From: Akkermansia muciniphila
GTDB lineage: Bacteria > Verrucomicrobiota > Verrucomicrobiia > Limisphaerales > BJHT01
Direction of reading: 5' to 3'
DNA: 47,531 nt
Assembly: GCA_945861535.1 (NCBI GenBank)
Contig: CAMAUZ010000065.1
Span: 1-47,531 of the forward strand
Position 1 is the first letter of the stretch. Every line of letters starts with the position of its first letter. This document shows positions 33,271 through 41,150 of the stretch, one piece after another. Position numbers and translations under genes: made by a program. The notes below the pieces were generated by a model, which worked only from the letters and a program-made list of their open reading frames with translations, made no database searches and was not told the DNA's origin.

Positions 33271-33450
33271 ATGAAGGAAACGAGTTTGCGAGGGAAACCA
33301 CCTGGTGGAGGAGCGGGCCGCGGGGCGGTCAAGCAGAGGTGGGAAACGCTCACCCCGGAGCAAAAGCAGGCCGTCGAGACGGTGGCTGCGGATATGTGGC
33401 CGCCGTTCTTAAAGGCAATCGCGAAGCAGCGCTTCCGCGAGAAATCGATT
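33271..33450 (+). pseudogene. Fragment of an ISL3-like transposase
   Basis: A short open stretch encodes RWETLTPEQKQAVETVAADM then WPPFLKAIAKQRF. The pattern 'L-T-P-x-Q-x-x-x-V-E-x-V-A-x-D-M-W' with a following 'A-I' is a signature of the DDE catalytic region in ISL3-family transposases. The rest of the element is gone and no inverted ends are seen. It lies between two convergent genes, so an insertion has decayed here. Confidence 0.55.
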
Positions 33451-33451
33451 C

Positions 33452-34636
33452 TCAATCAAGCGTCGTGTAAACCGTCTCGATGTCCTCGATAATCCTCGGC
33501 CAGTTCAGATGCGAGACGGATTGGCGTGCCCGGTGTCTCATCCCCGCCAAGTCCGTCGAGCGGCGGGCTAGTTGCGCCGCCATTTCGAGGAACTGAATCT
33601 CGTCGCCCCGCCGGGCCAGCACTCCGTTTACGCCCGACAGGATAAGCTCCCCTGCCGCAGCATGGTCATAAGCGACCACTGCCAAACCGCTGGCCATCGC
33701 CTCCGGAGTTACATTTCCAAACGTCTCGGTAAGGCTGGAAAAGAGAAACAAATCCCCGGAAGCATAGTGGCGTGCCAACTCGTTCCCGCGTTGATTGCCC
33801 GCGAAAATCGCGTCGGGACAACACTGCTCCAAATCCTTTCGTGCGGGACCGTCGCCGACAAAGACCAGTCTGCTTTCAGGTCGCTCCCGGCGAATCTTCT
33901 CGAAGGCATAGCACAGGAGAGAAAGGTTCTTCTCGCTCGCGAGTCGCCCGACATAAATCACGACCAGTGAGTTCGGAGCAGCCCCCCAAGAATCCCGGAG
34001 CGCCTGACATCGCTTGGCAGGATCGAAAAGCCGGGTGTCCACTCCCCGCGCCACGACGCGCAGATTGGCAAAGCCCTTGGCCCCCAGCTCGGCGGCCAAC
34101 CCGGAGGTGGGAACCATCGTGCATCGGGTCCGGTTGTGAAACCATCGCAGATAACCAATGATGGGACGGGCGAGCCAGCCGAATCCATAGTGCGCGCAGT
34201 AGGAATGAAAATTGGTGCGAAACTCGGAACACACGGGAATGCCAAGCCGGCGCGCAGCAATCAATGCTGACAGTCCCAAGGGGCCTTCGGTGACGATGTG
34301 AACCACGTCGGGCCGTTGCGCCCGCCATAGTGTCGTGAGCCGGTGCATCGCAGGCAGTCCCATCCTAAGCTGCCCGTATCTTGGAATCGGCACCCCCGCG
34401 ACAAACACCTCGCGAAAGCAGTAGTCTGATGGCATTGCGGCGGGCACTACCTGGTTTGGTCGGATGAGCGTAAGCTCGTGTCCTTCCCGATGCAGCCCCT
34501 GGACCACCTTGGCGATGGTCTGGGCCACACCATTGACTTCGGGCGGAAAGGTTTCCGTGACCACCGCCAGCCGGAGGCGCCTTTTGGCAATCCGGTATTC
34601 GGTTCGCACTGGCTCCATCACAGCAGGGTAGCTCAT
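33452..34636 (-). CDS. GT4 family glycosyltransferase
   Basis: This 394-aa GT-B fold glycosyltransferase is of family GT4, similar to enzymes that glycosylate diacylglycerol or polyprenyl carriers. The N-terminal acceptor domain begins LAVVTETFPPEVNGVAQTI and has DVVHIVTEGPLGL and FRTNFHSYCAHYG. The C-terminal donor domain has VIYVGRLASEKNLSLL, VFVGDGPARKDLE, and FSSLTETFGNVTPEAMASG, with the EX7E pair at its end. ATG 34636 is chosen; ATG 34618 is an alternative, and the longer frame to 34867 reaches a region without domain character. It is divergent from the membrane protein at 34839. The lipid and sugar are not determined. Confidence 0.9.
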   Translation of the reverse strand: MSYPAVMEPVRTEYRIAKRRLRLAVVTETFPPEVNGVAQTIAKVVQGLHREGHELTLIRPNQVVPAAMPSDYCFREVFVAGVPIPRYGQLRMGLPAMHRLTTLWRAQRPDVVHIVTEGPLGLSALIAARRLGIPVCSEFRTNFHSYCAHYGFGWLARPIIGYLRWFHNRTRCTMVPTSGLAAELGAKGFANLRVVARGVDTRLFDPAKRCQALRDSWGAAPNSLVVIYVGRLASEKNLSLLCYAFEKIRRERPESRLVFVGDGPARKDLEQCCPDAIFAGNQRGNELARHYASGDLFLFSSLTETFGNVTPEAMASGLAVVAYDHAAAGELILSGVNGVLARRGDEIQFLEMAAQLARRSTDLAGMRHRARQSVSHLNWPRIIEDIETVYTTLD

Positions 34637-34838
34637 GTCGAAAGTCTTGCGTGAACGAGTCACAAACTCATGCCGCGCGAGTGACAATTGCCAAACGACC
34701 GGCCTCCCGGACCGGATTGTTTCACCGAGTTTTCCATGCTGACACGCCCGCGTAACCCGCCCCCTAGATATTTGATCCCGCAGGCCGCCGACCACCACCG
34801 GTTGCGGCAACCGTTTCAGCAACATTAACAGGCCAGCT

Positions 34839-35468
34839 ATGAATAAATTCCTGCAATGCCTCCACACTCAACGAATGGACGATCACAGATACTATCACCA
34901 TAGCCGCATCAACCAGTCGCTGCATTTCATCAGCGCAATCAGCTTCGTGGTCGCGTATGCCTGCCTGTTCTTCGAGCCTGCCTGGGCGGCTCTCATCGCC
35001 TGGTTTATTGCCATGCCCAGCCGCCAGAGCGGGCATTTCTTCTTTGAACCCCGGTGCTATGACGAGGTAAATCAGGCCACCCACGAACACAAGGAAGACA
35101 TCAAGCTGGGATACAACCTCCGACGCAAAGTCGTGTTGATGACGCTCTGGGCATTGCTTCCGGTCACGCTCTATTTTAATCGCAGCTTTTTCGGTCTCTT
35201 TGAAACCACGGGAACCTGGCAGAACTACCTCCACTCATTGGGGATTCTGTGGTTGTGGCTAGGGGCGGGTGGCCTGGTGTTCCGAACCATCCATCTGTTT
35301 TTCCTGCAAGACATGCAGACCGGGCTGGTGTGGATGACCAAGATTCTCACCGATCCTTTCAATGACATCAAACTCTACCACAAAGCCCCGCTCTACCTCC
35401 TGCGCGGCGAGTTGATTGACCCGATGGATCACGTTCGGGAAAAACATCGCGGCTCGTCGCCTGCCTGA
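34839..35468 (+). CDS. His-rich integral membrane protein (possible lipid hydroxylase)
   Basis: This 209-aa protein has four or so membrane segments and several conserved-looking histidines: HHSRINQSLHF, MPSRQSGHFFFEP, ATHEHKEDIKLG, RTIHLFF and LYHKAPLY. His clusters between membrane helices suggest a di-iron fatty-acid hydroxylase or Mpo1-type dioxygenase, but no exact motif is met, so the enzyme class is inference. It lies between the GT4 gene (divergent) and the aminotransferase gene (convergent, one base apart). These, with the decarboxylase-like gene at 37188, look like one lipid-modification set. Confidence 0.75.
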   Translation: MNKFLQCLHTQRMDDHRYYHHSRINQSLHFISAISFVVAYACLFFEPAWAALIAWFIAMPSRQSGHFFFEPRCYDEVNQATHEHKEDIKLGYNLRRKVVLMTLWALLPVTLYFNRSFFGLFETTGTWQNYLHSLGILWLWLGAGGLVFRTIHLFFLQDMQTGLVWMTKILTDPFNDIKLYHKAPLYLLRGELIDPMDHVREKHRGSSPA

Positions 35469-35469
35469 G

Positions 35470-37128
35470 TCACCAGCCGAAGCGATGCCGCAGCATCTCG
35501 CGAAGAATCCCGCGTCGGATCGCCTTGTTGGTCAGCGCGGGGTTCGGCTGCCACCAACCATCCTCAACCATGTCTCGCGCGGCCAGCACGAACCGCTGCA
35601 TCACCTCGGCAAAGTCTTGGTCCGTATAATTCAAGCTGAAGATAAACCGGCCGGTGCCAACCCAGCTTAGTGCCAGTCCCTGGGCACGAAGGTAGAACTG
35701 AAACATCCAATTGTAACGAGAAGGCTGCTCATAGACTACCGTCCAGATAGTCGAAAGGTTCACCACGCGGGCAGGGAGGTTTTCCTTGGCCAAGGTGGTG
35801 TTCAATCGTTCCGCCCGCTCATTCCAGGTCGCGTCCAGATTCCGGTACAGCGCAAGGATCTCGGGCGATTCGGCCTGTTCCAGAAATGTCGCCATCGAAG
35901 TCATCACATAGGGATGAGAGTTGAAGGTGCCGCGGGCAAAGCAGATGTCGGCCGGACGTTCGGCATTGAACCGGCGCATCAGGTTGTGGCGTCCGCACAG
36001 CACCCCGATCGGGAGTCCGCCCGCGATGGTTTTCCCGTAAGTCACCAGGTCAGCCTGGATTCCGAAATACTCTTGCGCCCCGCGTGGCGCGAGCCGGAAG
36101 CCAACAAAGACCTCGTCGAGTATCAGGATGATACCGCGCTCCGTGCAGACTTCGCGCAGCGCCTTGAGCCAACGCGTGTAAGCGGGCCGGTCGAATGCGG
36201 CCTTGCGACCACTGTCCACCAAGGTCGAGTCACCGGCGGCGGCCGAATTCGGATGCAAGGCCTGCAAGGGATTGACCAGCACGCAGGCTATGTCAGTGCG
36301 GGTTCGAAGCACATGCAGGGCCGCCGGGTCCATGTCCTCGAGCGTATAGGTGTGGCGGGGGGAGGCCGGATTGCCGGGACCTGGTTGAACGTCGTCCCAC
36401 CAGCCATGGTACGCACCGCAGAACCGGACCAGATGCGAGCGCCGGGTATGATACCGGGCCAGCCTCACGGCCTGCATGACTGCCTCGGTGCCCGACATGT
36501 GAAAGGAGACTTCGTCAAGGCCCGAAAGAACCCGCAACCTTTCCACGTTGCCGGCCACGCAGCGGTGATACGATCCCAAGACCGGTCCGAGTGCTTCGGC
36601 CCGGGCCGCGCCCTCGCGGATGCAGGCCTTGTAGAAGTCCACCCCGAACACATTCACGCCATAAGAGCCGGTGAGATCGTAATATTGATTGCCGTCGAGA
36701 TCTTCGACGGTGACGCCGTGGGCGGACTCTACAAAAGCACCTATCTGGAGATGTTCGCGGCAGTAGGGACTGAATTGGAAGGGCACCCGATAGGCGCCCG
36801 TGAATTGCAGGTCCGAGATGCTCTCACGGGCCTGGGCGGTGAGGGCGAGCGATTTCGGACAGCGTTCGCGAAGCATGGTTGCGAGACGTTGAAATCCGCG
36901 TTTACGCCGCCCAACCACGTCCTTGGGAGCACTGTCCGCGTTGAAGAATTCTTCCGGTCCGTAGAAGTAACCTGGAACCAAGGATGCGAACCGCTTGGCC
37001 ATCGTGGAGTGGCCGGTGAGCGAGCGATGCTTCGCCCGCGAGAGTTCCAGACGCCGCCTGACTCGGGGCAGGATGACTGCCGCCGCTCCGACCACCAGGG
37101 CACCTATTACCAGCTCATGATTCGTCAT
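35470..37128 (-). CDS. Membrane-anchored class III PLP aminotransferase
   Basis: This 552-aa protein has one N-terminal hydrophobic segment (LVIGALVVGAAAVILP, residues about 6-21) and an Arg-rich linker. From about residue 110 a class III aminotransferase follows, similar to glutamate-1-semialdehyde aminomutase. The domain shows NQYYDLTGSYGVNVFG, SGTEAVMQAVRLAR, FCGAYHGWWDD, LILDEVFVGFR, and the PLP lysine in LVTYGKTIAGGLPIG. A membrane anchor on such an enzyme is unusual and suggests a lipid or membrane-bound substrate. It is divergent from the decarboxylase-like gene with 59 bases between, a likely shared promoter region. Confidence 0.9.
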   Translation of the reverse strand: MTNHELVIGALVVGAAAVILPRVRRRLELSRAKHRSLTGHSTMAKRFASLVPGYFYGPEEFFNADSAPKDVVGRRKRGFQRLATMLRERCPKSLALTAQARESISDLQFTGAYRVPFQFSPYCREHLQIGAFVESAHGVTVEDLDGNQYYDLTGSYGVNVFGVDFYKACIREGAARAEALGPVLGSYHRCVAGNVERLRVLSGLDEVSFHMSGTEAVMQAVRLARYHTRRSHLVRFCGAYHGWWDDVQPGPGNPASPRHTYTLEDMDPAALHVLRTRTDIACVLVNPLQALHPNSAAAGDSTLVDSGRKAAFDRPAYTRWLKALREVCTERGIILILDEVFVGFRLAPRGAQEYFGIQADLVTYGKTIAGGLPIGVLCGRHNLMRRFNAERPADICFARGTFNSHPYVMTSMATFLEQAESPEILALYRNLDATWNERAERLNTTLAKENLPARVVNLSTIWTVVYEQPSRYNWMFQFYLRAQGLALSWVGTGRFIFSLNYTDQDFAEVMQRFVLAARDMVEDGWWQPNPALTNKAIRRGILREMLRHRFGW

Positions 37129-37187
37129 GTTTTGTCGGGGTTGCTAGTCATGGGGGCTGGGGGTGCATTCAGTCTCAGATTGGACCT

Positions 37188-38084
37188 ATGAATGCCAAAC
37201 GTCTTCGGGATCGGATTTTTCAACAGGAGGACCTCAATTTCCTCCTGACCAACCGGATTCCCCGCGTCCTGGCGACCCGGTTCATGGGTTGGTATAGCAA
37301 GATCGAGCTGCCGGTGGTGCGCGATCTGTCCCTGTCCGCCTGGAAGCTGTTTACCGACCTGGATCTGAGTGATGCCAAAAAGGAGCACTTTACGAGCGTG
37401 CATGACTGTTTCACCCGGGAGCTTAAACCGGGAGCCCGGGTCATTGACCCCGATCCTTGCGCGCTCACCAGTCCGTGCGACGCCATCGTGGGGCAATGTG
37501 GCCGGATTCAAGGGCAGCAAATTTTTCAAGCCAAAGGCTTTCCCTATTCGGTGACGGAATTGTTCGGAAATGGTGACGAATCGGCAAAATATGCGGACGG
37601 GTGTTACGCGACGCTCCGGCTGCGCTCGAACATGTATCACCGCTTTCATGCCCCTTACGATTGCCGCGTCGGCCACGTTACTTATATCTCCGGCGATACG
37701 TGGAACGTGAACCCCATTGCCCTCAAACGCGTGGAGCGATTGTTTTGCAAGAATGAACGTGTGGCCATTCGTTGCGAGCTGCCGTCCGGCGGGCAGACGT
37801 TTGCCCTGGTCGCGGTGGCCGCGGTGTTGGTGGCCAGTGTCCGGCTGCATTGTCTGGGAGAACTCTTTCATCCGCGCTATACCGGGCCGCAGGAGCTTGC
37901 ATGTGACGCAACTTATTCCAAAGGCCAGGAGCTGGGCTGGTTCCAGCACGGCTCCACAATCATCATGTTTGCGCCCCGGGGGTTTGACCTGGCGGAGGGA
38001 ATTGAAGCGGGCGTGGAGATCCGGATGGGGCGCAGGTTGTTGACTCGCCCTGCGACTGGAGACACAACGCTTCGAGACAGCTAG
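37188..38084 (+). CDS. Phosphatidylserine decarboxylase-like enzyme
   Basis: This 298-aa protein of the phosphatidylserine decarboxylase family forms a pyruvoyl cofactor by self-cleavage at a serine and makes phosphatidylethanolamine. LTSPCDAIVGQCG carries the family Asp, SNMYHRFHAPYDCRV the His, and WFQHGSTIIMF the cleavage serine within HGST instead of the usual LGST. An N-terminal region and a hydrophobic stretch (FALVAVAAVLVASV) support membrane association. It lies beside an aminotransferase and other lipid-type genes rather than a phosphatidylserine synthase, so its substrate may be a different serine-like lipid head group. That is inference. Confidence 0.88.
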   Translation: MNAKRLRDRIFQQEDLNFLLTNRIPRVLATRFMGWYSKIELPVVRDLSLSAWKLFTDLDLSDAKKEHFTSVHDCFTRELKPGARVIDPDPCALTSPCDAIVGQCGRIQGQQIFQAKGFPYSVTELFGNGDESAKYADGCYATLRLRSNMYHRFHAPYDCRVGHVTYISGDTWNVNPIALKRVERLFCKNERVAIRCELPSGGQTFALVAVAAVLVASVRLHCLGELFHPRYTGPQELACDATYSKGQELGWFQHGSTIIMFAPRGFDLAEGIEAGVEIRMGRRLLTRPATGDTTLRDS

Positions 38085-38425
38085 CCGGTCGTGGTGCCCC
38101 TCTTTCTTTGAAAAGGGCGCTTAACCGTGCCTTCGAGGAGCATCGCCGCGCGAATTGCTGGCGGGCGCCTCTCGCCACGGCCTGGAAGTGAATCGGGAGG
38201 CAGCGCGGCGTTTACGCCGCTTCATCGGGGAGCGGCGGTGCGGATGCGAACACGGTGTGACGTTTGGGGGTGAAGCGGTGTGAACGCCGCGCGCCGACAG
38301 GTTCCCACCGAGATTTCGAACTCGCGTGCTCACGCCAACAGCAGCGGAATGCACGGGAGGGTTTGGGCGCTGGCAGGTTGCGCTGGCGGGCGGTGGGGGC
38401 GGCTGGCAGGATCGTTTTTTGAGAA
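38085..38425. other. Gap with short palindromes and a shared pre-gene segment
   Basis: I see no gene here. GCGGCGTTTACGCCGC (about 38204-38219) and GCGGTGTGAACGCCGC (about 38274-38289) are short palindromic pieces. From about 38380, GCGCTGGCAGG and GGCTGGCAGGATCG lead into the start of the DUF1549 gene, and the same stretch precedes the fragment at 29774. Confidence 0.55.
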
Positions 38426-40579
38426 ATGCAATCGCGTCGTCTTCCATTTTTTGTCGGTGTGGTCCTGCTCGTGTTCGTGGCGGCGGGAACGGCCGGGGCC
38501 GCGCCGCGCGAGTTCGCGATCACGGACATCGACCGCGCGCATTGGGCGTTTCAGCCGGTGAAGCGTGCGCCGGTGCCGGAGTTGCGCGATTCGGCATTCG
38601 CCGGTGGCAATTCCATCGACGCGTTTCTGCTGGCGAAGTTGCACGCGGCCGGACTGACGTTCGCGCCGCCGGCCACGAGGGAAGCGCAGTTACGTCGCGT
38701 GTCGCTGGATTTGATCGGCCTGCCGCCGACGCTGGCGGAACTGGACGCGTTTCTTGCCGACACTTCCGCGGTGGCGTGGACGAAGGTGGTGGATCGGCTG
38801 CTCGCCTCGCCGCACTACGGCGAGCGCTGGGGGCGGCACTGGCTGGACCTGGCGCGCTACGCGGACACGGAGGGGTTCGAGCACGACGTGACGCGTCCGA
38901 ACGCGTGGCGCTACCGCGATTACGTGGTGCGCTCGCTCAATGCGGACAAGCCGTACGACCGCTTCGTGAGCGAACAGATCGCCGGCGACGAACTCTGGCC
39001 GGGCGATTCCGATGCGCTGATCGCCACGGGCTTCAATCTCATCGGCCCGGACATGACGGACAGCTCCGACCAGATCCAACGCCGCCTCAACACGCTCAAC
39101 GACATGACCGACGCGACGGCGGCGGTTTTTCTCGGGCTGACAATGGGCTGCGCGCGGTGTCACGATCACAAATTTGAGCCGATTGCGCAGCGGGACTATT
39201 TCGCGTTGCAGGCGTTCTTCATGCCGGCGTCGTTCCGGCGCGATACGCCGGTGCCAACGGCGGAGGAGCGGGCCGCGAACGAAAGGGCGACGAAGGAGAT
39301 TCAGGCGCGTCCGGCGGTGCGCGAACTCGCGGCGCTTGAAGGGCCGTATCGGGAAAAGCTGCGCGCCACCAAGCTCGCACAGCAGCCGGCGGAAGTTCGC
39401 GAGGCACATAACACGCCGGTCGAACAGCGCACGGCCGCGCAGGCGAATCTGGTGTTCGAGACCGCGGCGGCGGTGACGATGACGGAGAAGGAGCTGGTCG
39501 CAGCGTTGGGCGGTGCGGACCGCGAGCGGCGGCGGCAACTGGCGGAGGCGGTGAAGAGATTCTCCAAGCCGGCGACGCTGCCGACGGCGTTGACGCTGGC
39601 GAGCAGCAACGCGGTTCCGGCGAGCGCCCGGATTCTGCATCGCGGCGATTACAACCAGCCGCGCGAACTGGTGGCGGCGGGTTTTCCGGAGGTCCTCCCC
39701 GGTGCGTCCGCGAAGGTTGACATGCCTGGCGGTCCGCGCGCGCAGCTCGCGCGCTGGATCGCCAGCCCGGAGAATCCGCTCACGGCGCGCGTGATCGTAA
39801 ACCGCGTCTGGCAGCATCATTTCGGGCGCGGGCTGGTGGCGACGCCGAGCGAGTTCGGCACGCGCGGCGCGGCTCCGTCGCATCCCGAGTTGCTTGATTG
39901 GCTGGCGAGCGAGTTCGTGGCGGGCGGGTGGAGTTTGAAGCAACTGCACCGGCTGATGGTGACGAGCGCGGCGTATCGGCAGGCGGCGCAAAGTCCGAAT
40001 TCTGAATTCCGAATTTCGAATTCAAAAGACCCCGAGAACCTTCTGCTCTGGCGCATGAGCCGCCTCCGCCTCGAGGGCGAAATCATCCGCGACAGCCTGC
40101 TGGCGGTGAGCGGACGATTGAATCCGAAGGTCGGCGGGCCGGGCGTATTCCCGCCTGTACCGGCGGATGCCATCAAAGGCGCGCGAGGCTGGAATGTGTC
40201 GGCGGACGCGGGCGAGCACGACCGAAGGAGCCTCTACATTTTCGCCAAGCGGAATCTGCGCTTTCCCTTCCTGGAAGTCTTCGACGCACCGGACAGCAAC
40301 CTGACCTGCCCCGAGCGCGGCCGCAGCACCACCGCGCCGCAGTCGCTCACGCTGCTAAATGCCGACGAGGTGCTCGCCGCCAGTCGCGCGGTGACGGCGC
40401 GGTTGGAGCACGAGGCGAAGGAACCGCGCGCGCGGGTACTGCTGGCGTATCGGCTGATTCTCGGGCGTGTGCCGACGGAGCGGGAGCAGACGGTGGCGGC
40501 GGAGTTTCTCCAGCAGTCGCCGCTCACCGAGTTCTGCCGGGCGCTCTTTAATCTGAATGAGTTTGTGTATGCGCCATAG
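38426..40579 (+). CDS. Exported DUF1549/DUF1553 protein (PSCyt2-PSD1 type)
   Basis: This 717-aa exported protein is of a family almost confined to Planctomycetota and Verrucomicrobiota. A signal peptide (LPFFVGVVLLVFVAAGTAG) is followed by the DUF1549 region (about 30-270), with HYGERWGRHWLDLARYADTE and a CARCH motif in TMGCARCHDHKFEP. The DUF1553 region comes later (about 430-700), with ARVIVNRVWQHHFGRGLV and DPENLLLWRMSRLRLEGE. The N-terminal PSCyt1 haem domain seen in many relatives is absent. An in-frame, AT-rich repeat (39994-40026) adds residues NSEFRISNS. Its usual partner is a DUF1501 protein, here displaced to 41778. Function is unknown, thought to be in envelope or polysaccharide metabolism. 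Confidence 0.92.
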   Translation: MQSRRLPFFVGVVLLVFVAAGTAGAAPREFAITDIDRAHWAFQPVKRAPVPELRDSAFAGGNSIDAFLLAKLHAAGLTFAPPATREAQLRRVSLDLIGLPPTLAELDAFLADTSAVAWTKVVDRLLASPHYGERWGRHWLDLARYADTEGFEHDVTRPNAWRYRDYVVRSLNADKPYDRFVSEQIAGDELWPGDSDALIATGFNLIGPDMTDSSDQIQRRLNTLNDMTDATAAVFLGLTMGCARCHDHKFEPIAQRDYFALQAFFMPASFRRDTPVPTAEERAANERATKEIQARPAVRELAALEGPYREKLRATKLAQQPAEVREAHNTPVEQRTAAQANLVFETAAAVTMTEKELVAALGGADRERRRQLAEAVKRFSKPATLPTALTLASSNAVPASARILHRGDYNQPRELVAAGFPEVLPGASAKVDMPGGPRAQLARWIASPENPLTARVIVNRVWQHHFGRGLVATPSEFGTRGAAPSHPELLDWLASEFVAGGWSLKQLHRLMVTSAAYRQAAQSPNSEFRISNSKDPENLLLWRMSRLRLEGEIIRDSLLAVSGRLNPKVGGPGVFPPVPADAIKGARGWNVSADAGEHDRRSLYIFAKRNLRFPFLEVFDAPDSNLTCPERGRSTTAPQSLTLLNADEVLAASRAVTARLEHEAKEPRARVLLAYRLILGRVPTEREQTVAAEFLQQSPLTEFCRALFNLNEFVYAP
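39994..40026. repeat. AT-rich GAATTC-type repeat inserted in frame
   Basis: TCCGAATTCTGAATTCCGAA followed by TTTCGAATTCAA is made of GAATTC-like units. It keeps the reading frame of the DUF1549/DUF1553 gene and adds the peptide NSEFRISNS between two conserved segments. Its base composition differs sharply from the surrounding gene. Confidence 0.7.
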
Positions 40580-40623
40580 GCCGTGGCTTCCGCGAAATGA
40601 GTGAGCCGGTAATATCTCCGCCG

Positions 40624-40839
40624 ATGGAACCCAAGACCAATCGTTGCTGGCGCAAAGCGCGCATCGCCGGGCGGCTGCTGCTGAAGAAAGAGCACAAACC
40701 GTGGAACGCACGCGACCGCGCGCTGGCGGAGCAGTTTTATCACGATCCGGGCGTGACGAATCGACTGATTGACCAGGCCATGAAAAATTTCAAAGCCATC
40801 AAACGCAATGGTGGAAGCATACTTCAGCGCGCCGCCTGA
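40624..40839 (+). CDS. Small basic protein, paralogue 1
   Basis: This 71-aa basic protein is clearly related to the one at 40929: both share WRKARIA, RLLLKK, PWNARDRALAE, FYHDP, VTNRL and DQA in the same order. I do not recognise the family. ATG 40624 aligns with the start of the paralogue, and 40597 would add nine residues. The two genes stand immediately before a nucleotidyltransferase gene, which suggests a toxin-antitoxin or regulatory pair with a duplicated small partner. Confidence 0.7.
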   Translation: MEPKTNRCWRKARIAGRLLLKKEHKPWNARDRALAEQFYHDPGVTNRLIDQAMKNFKAIKRNGGSILQRAA

Positions 40840-40928
40840 CCTGAAAACTCCGACCGGAAGCCAGGGCTACGGGAGTTAGGAAGGGTTTCACGCTAGCCTG
40901 TCAGGGCGTTTTGAGTTAGTAACCAGCC

Positions 40929-41150
40929 ATGCAGTTTCCGAAGCCCGGACCCAGTTGGCGAAAAGCGCGCATCGCCGCACGACTACTCCTGAAAAAGGCG
41001 GCGAACCAGCCGTGGAACGCCCGCGACCGCGCGCTGGCGGAGCGGTTTTATCACGATCCGGCGGTGACGAACCGGTTGCTGGATCAAGCCTATCACAGCA
41101 TCTCGGCCCGCAGACGCAACGGCCGCAGCCTCCTCCATGAATTCAACTGA
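40929..41150 (+). CDS. Small basic protein, paralogue 2
   Basis: This 73-aa protein is similar to the one at 40624 over nearly its whole length, with a different N-terminal tip and C-terminal end (RRNGRSLLHEF). Its last 14 bases overlap the start of the nucleotidyltransferase gene, so the two are translationally coupled. Tight overlap with the following gene is common in toxin-antitoxin pairs, where the small protein is usually the antitoxin. No DNA-binding motif can be named with confidence, although the Arg/Lys content would allow nucleic-acid binding. Confidence 0.75.
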   Translation: MQFPKPGPSWRKARIAARLLLKKAANQPWNARDRALAERFYHDPAVTNRLLDQAYHSISARRRNGRSLLHEFN

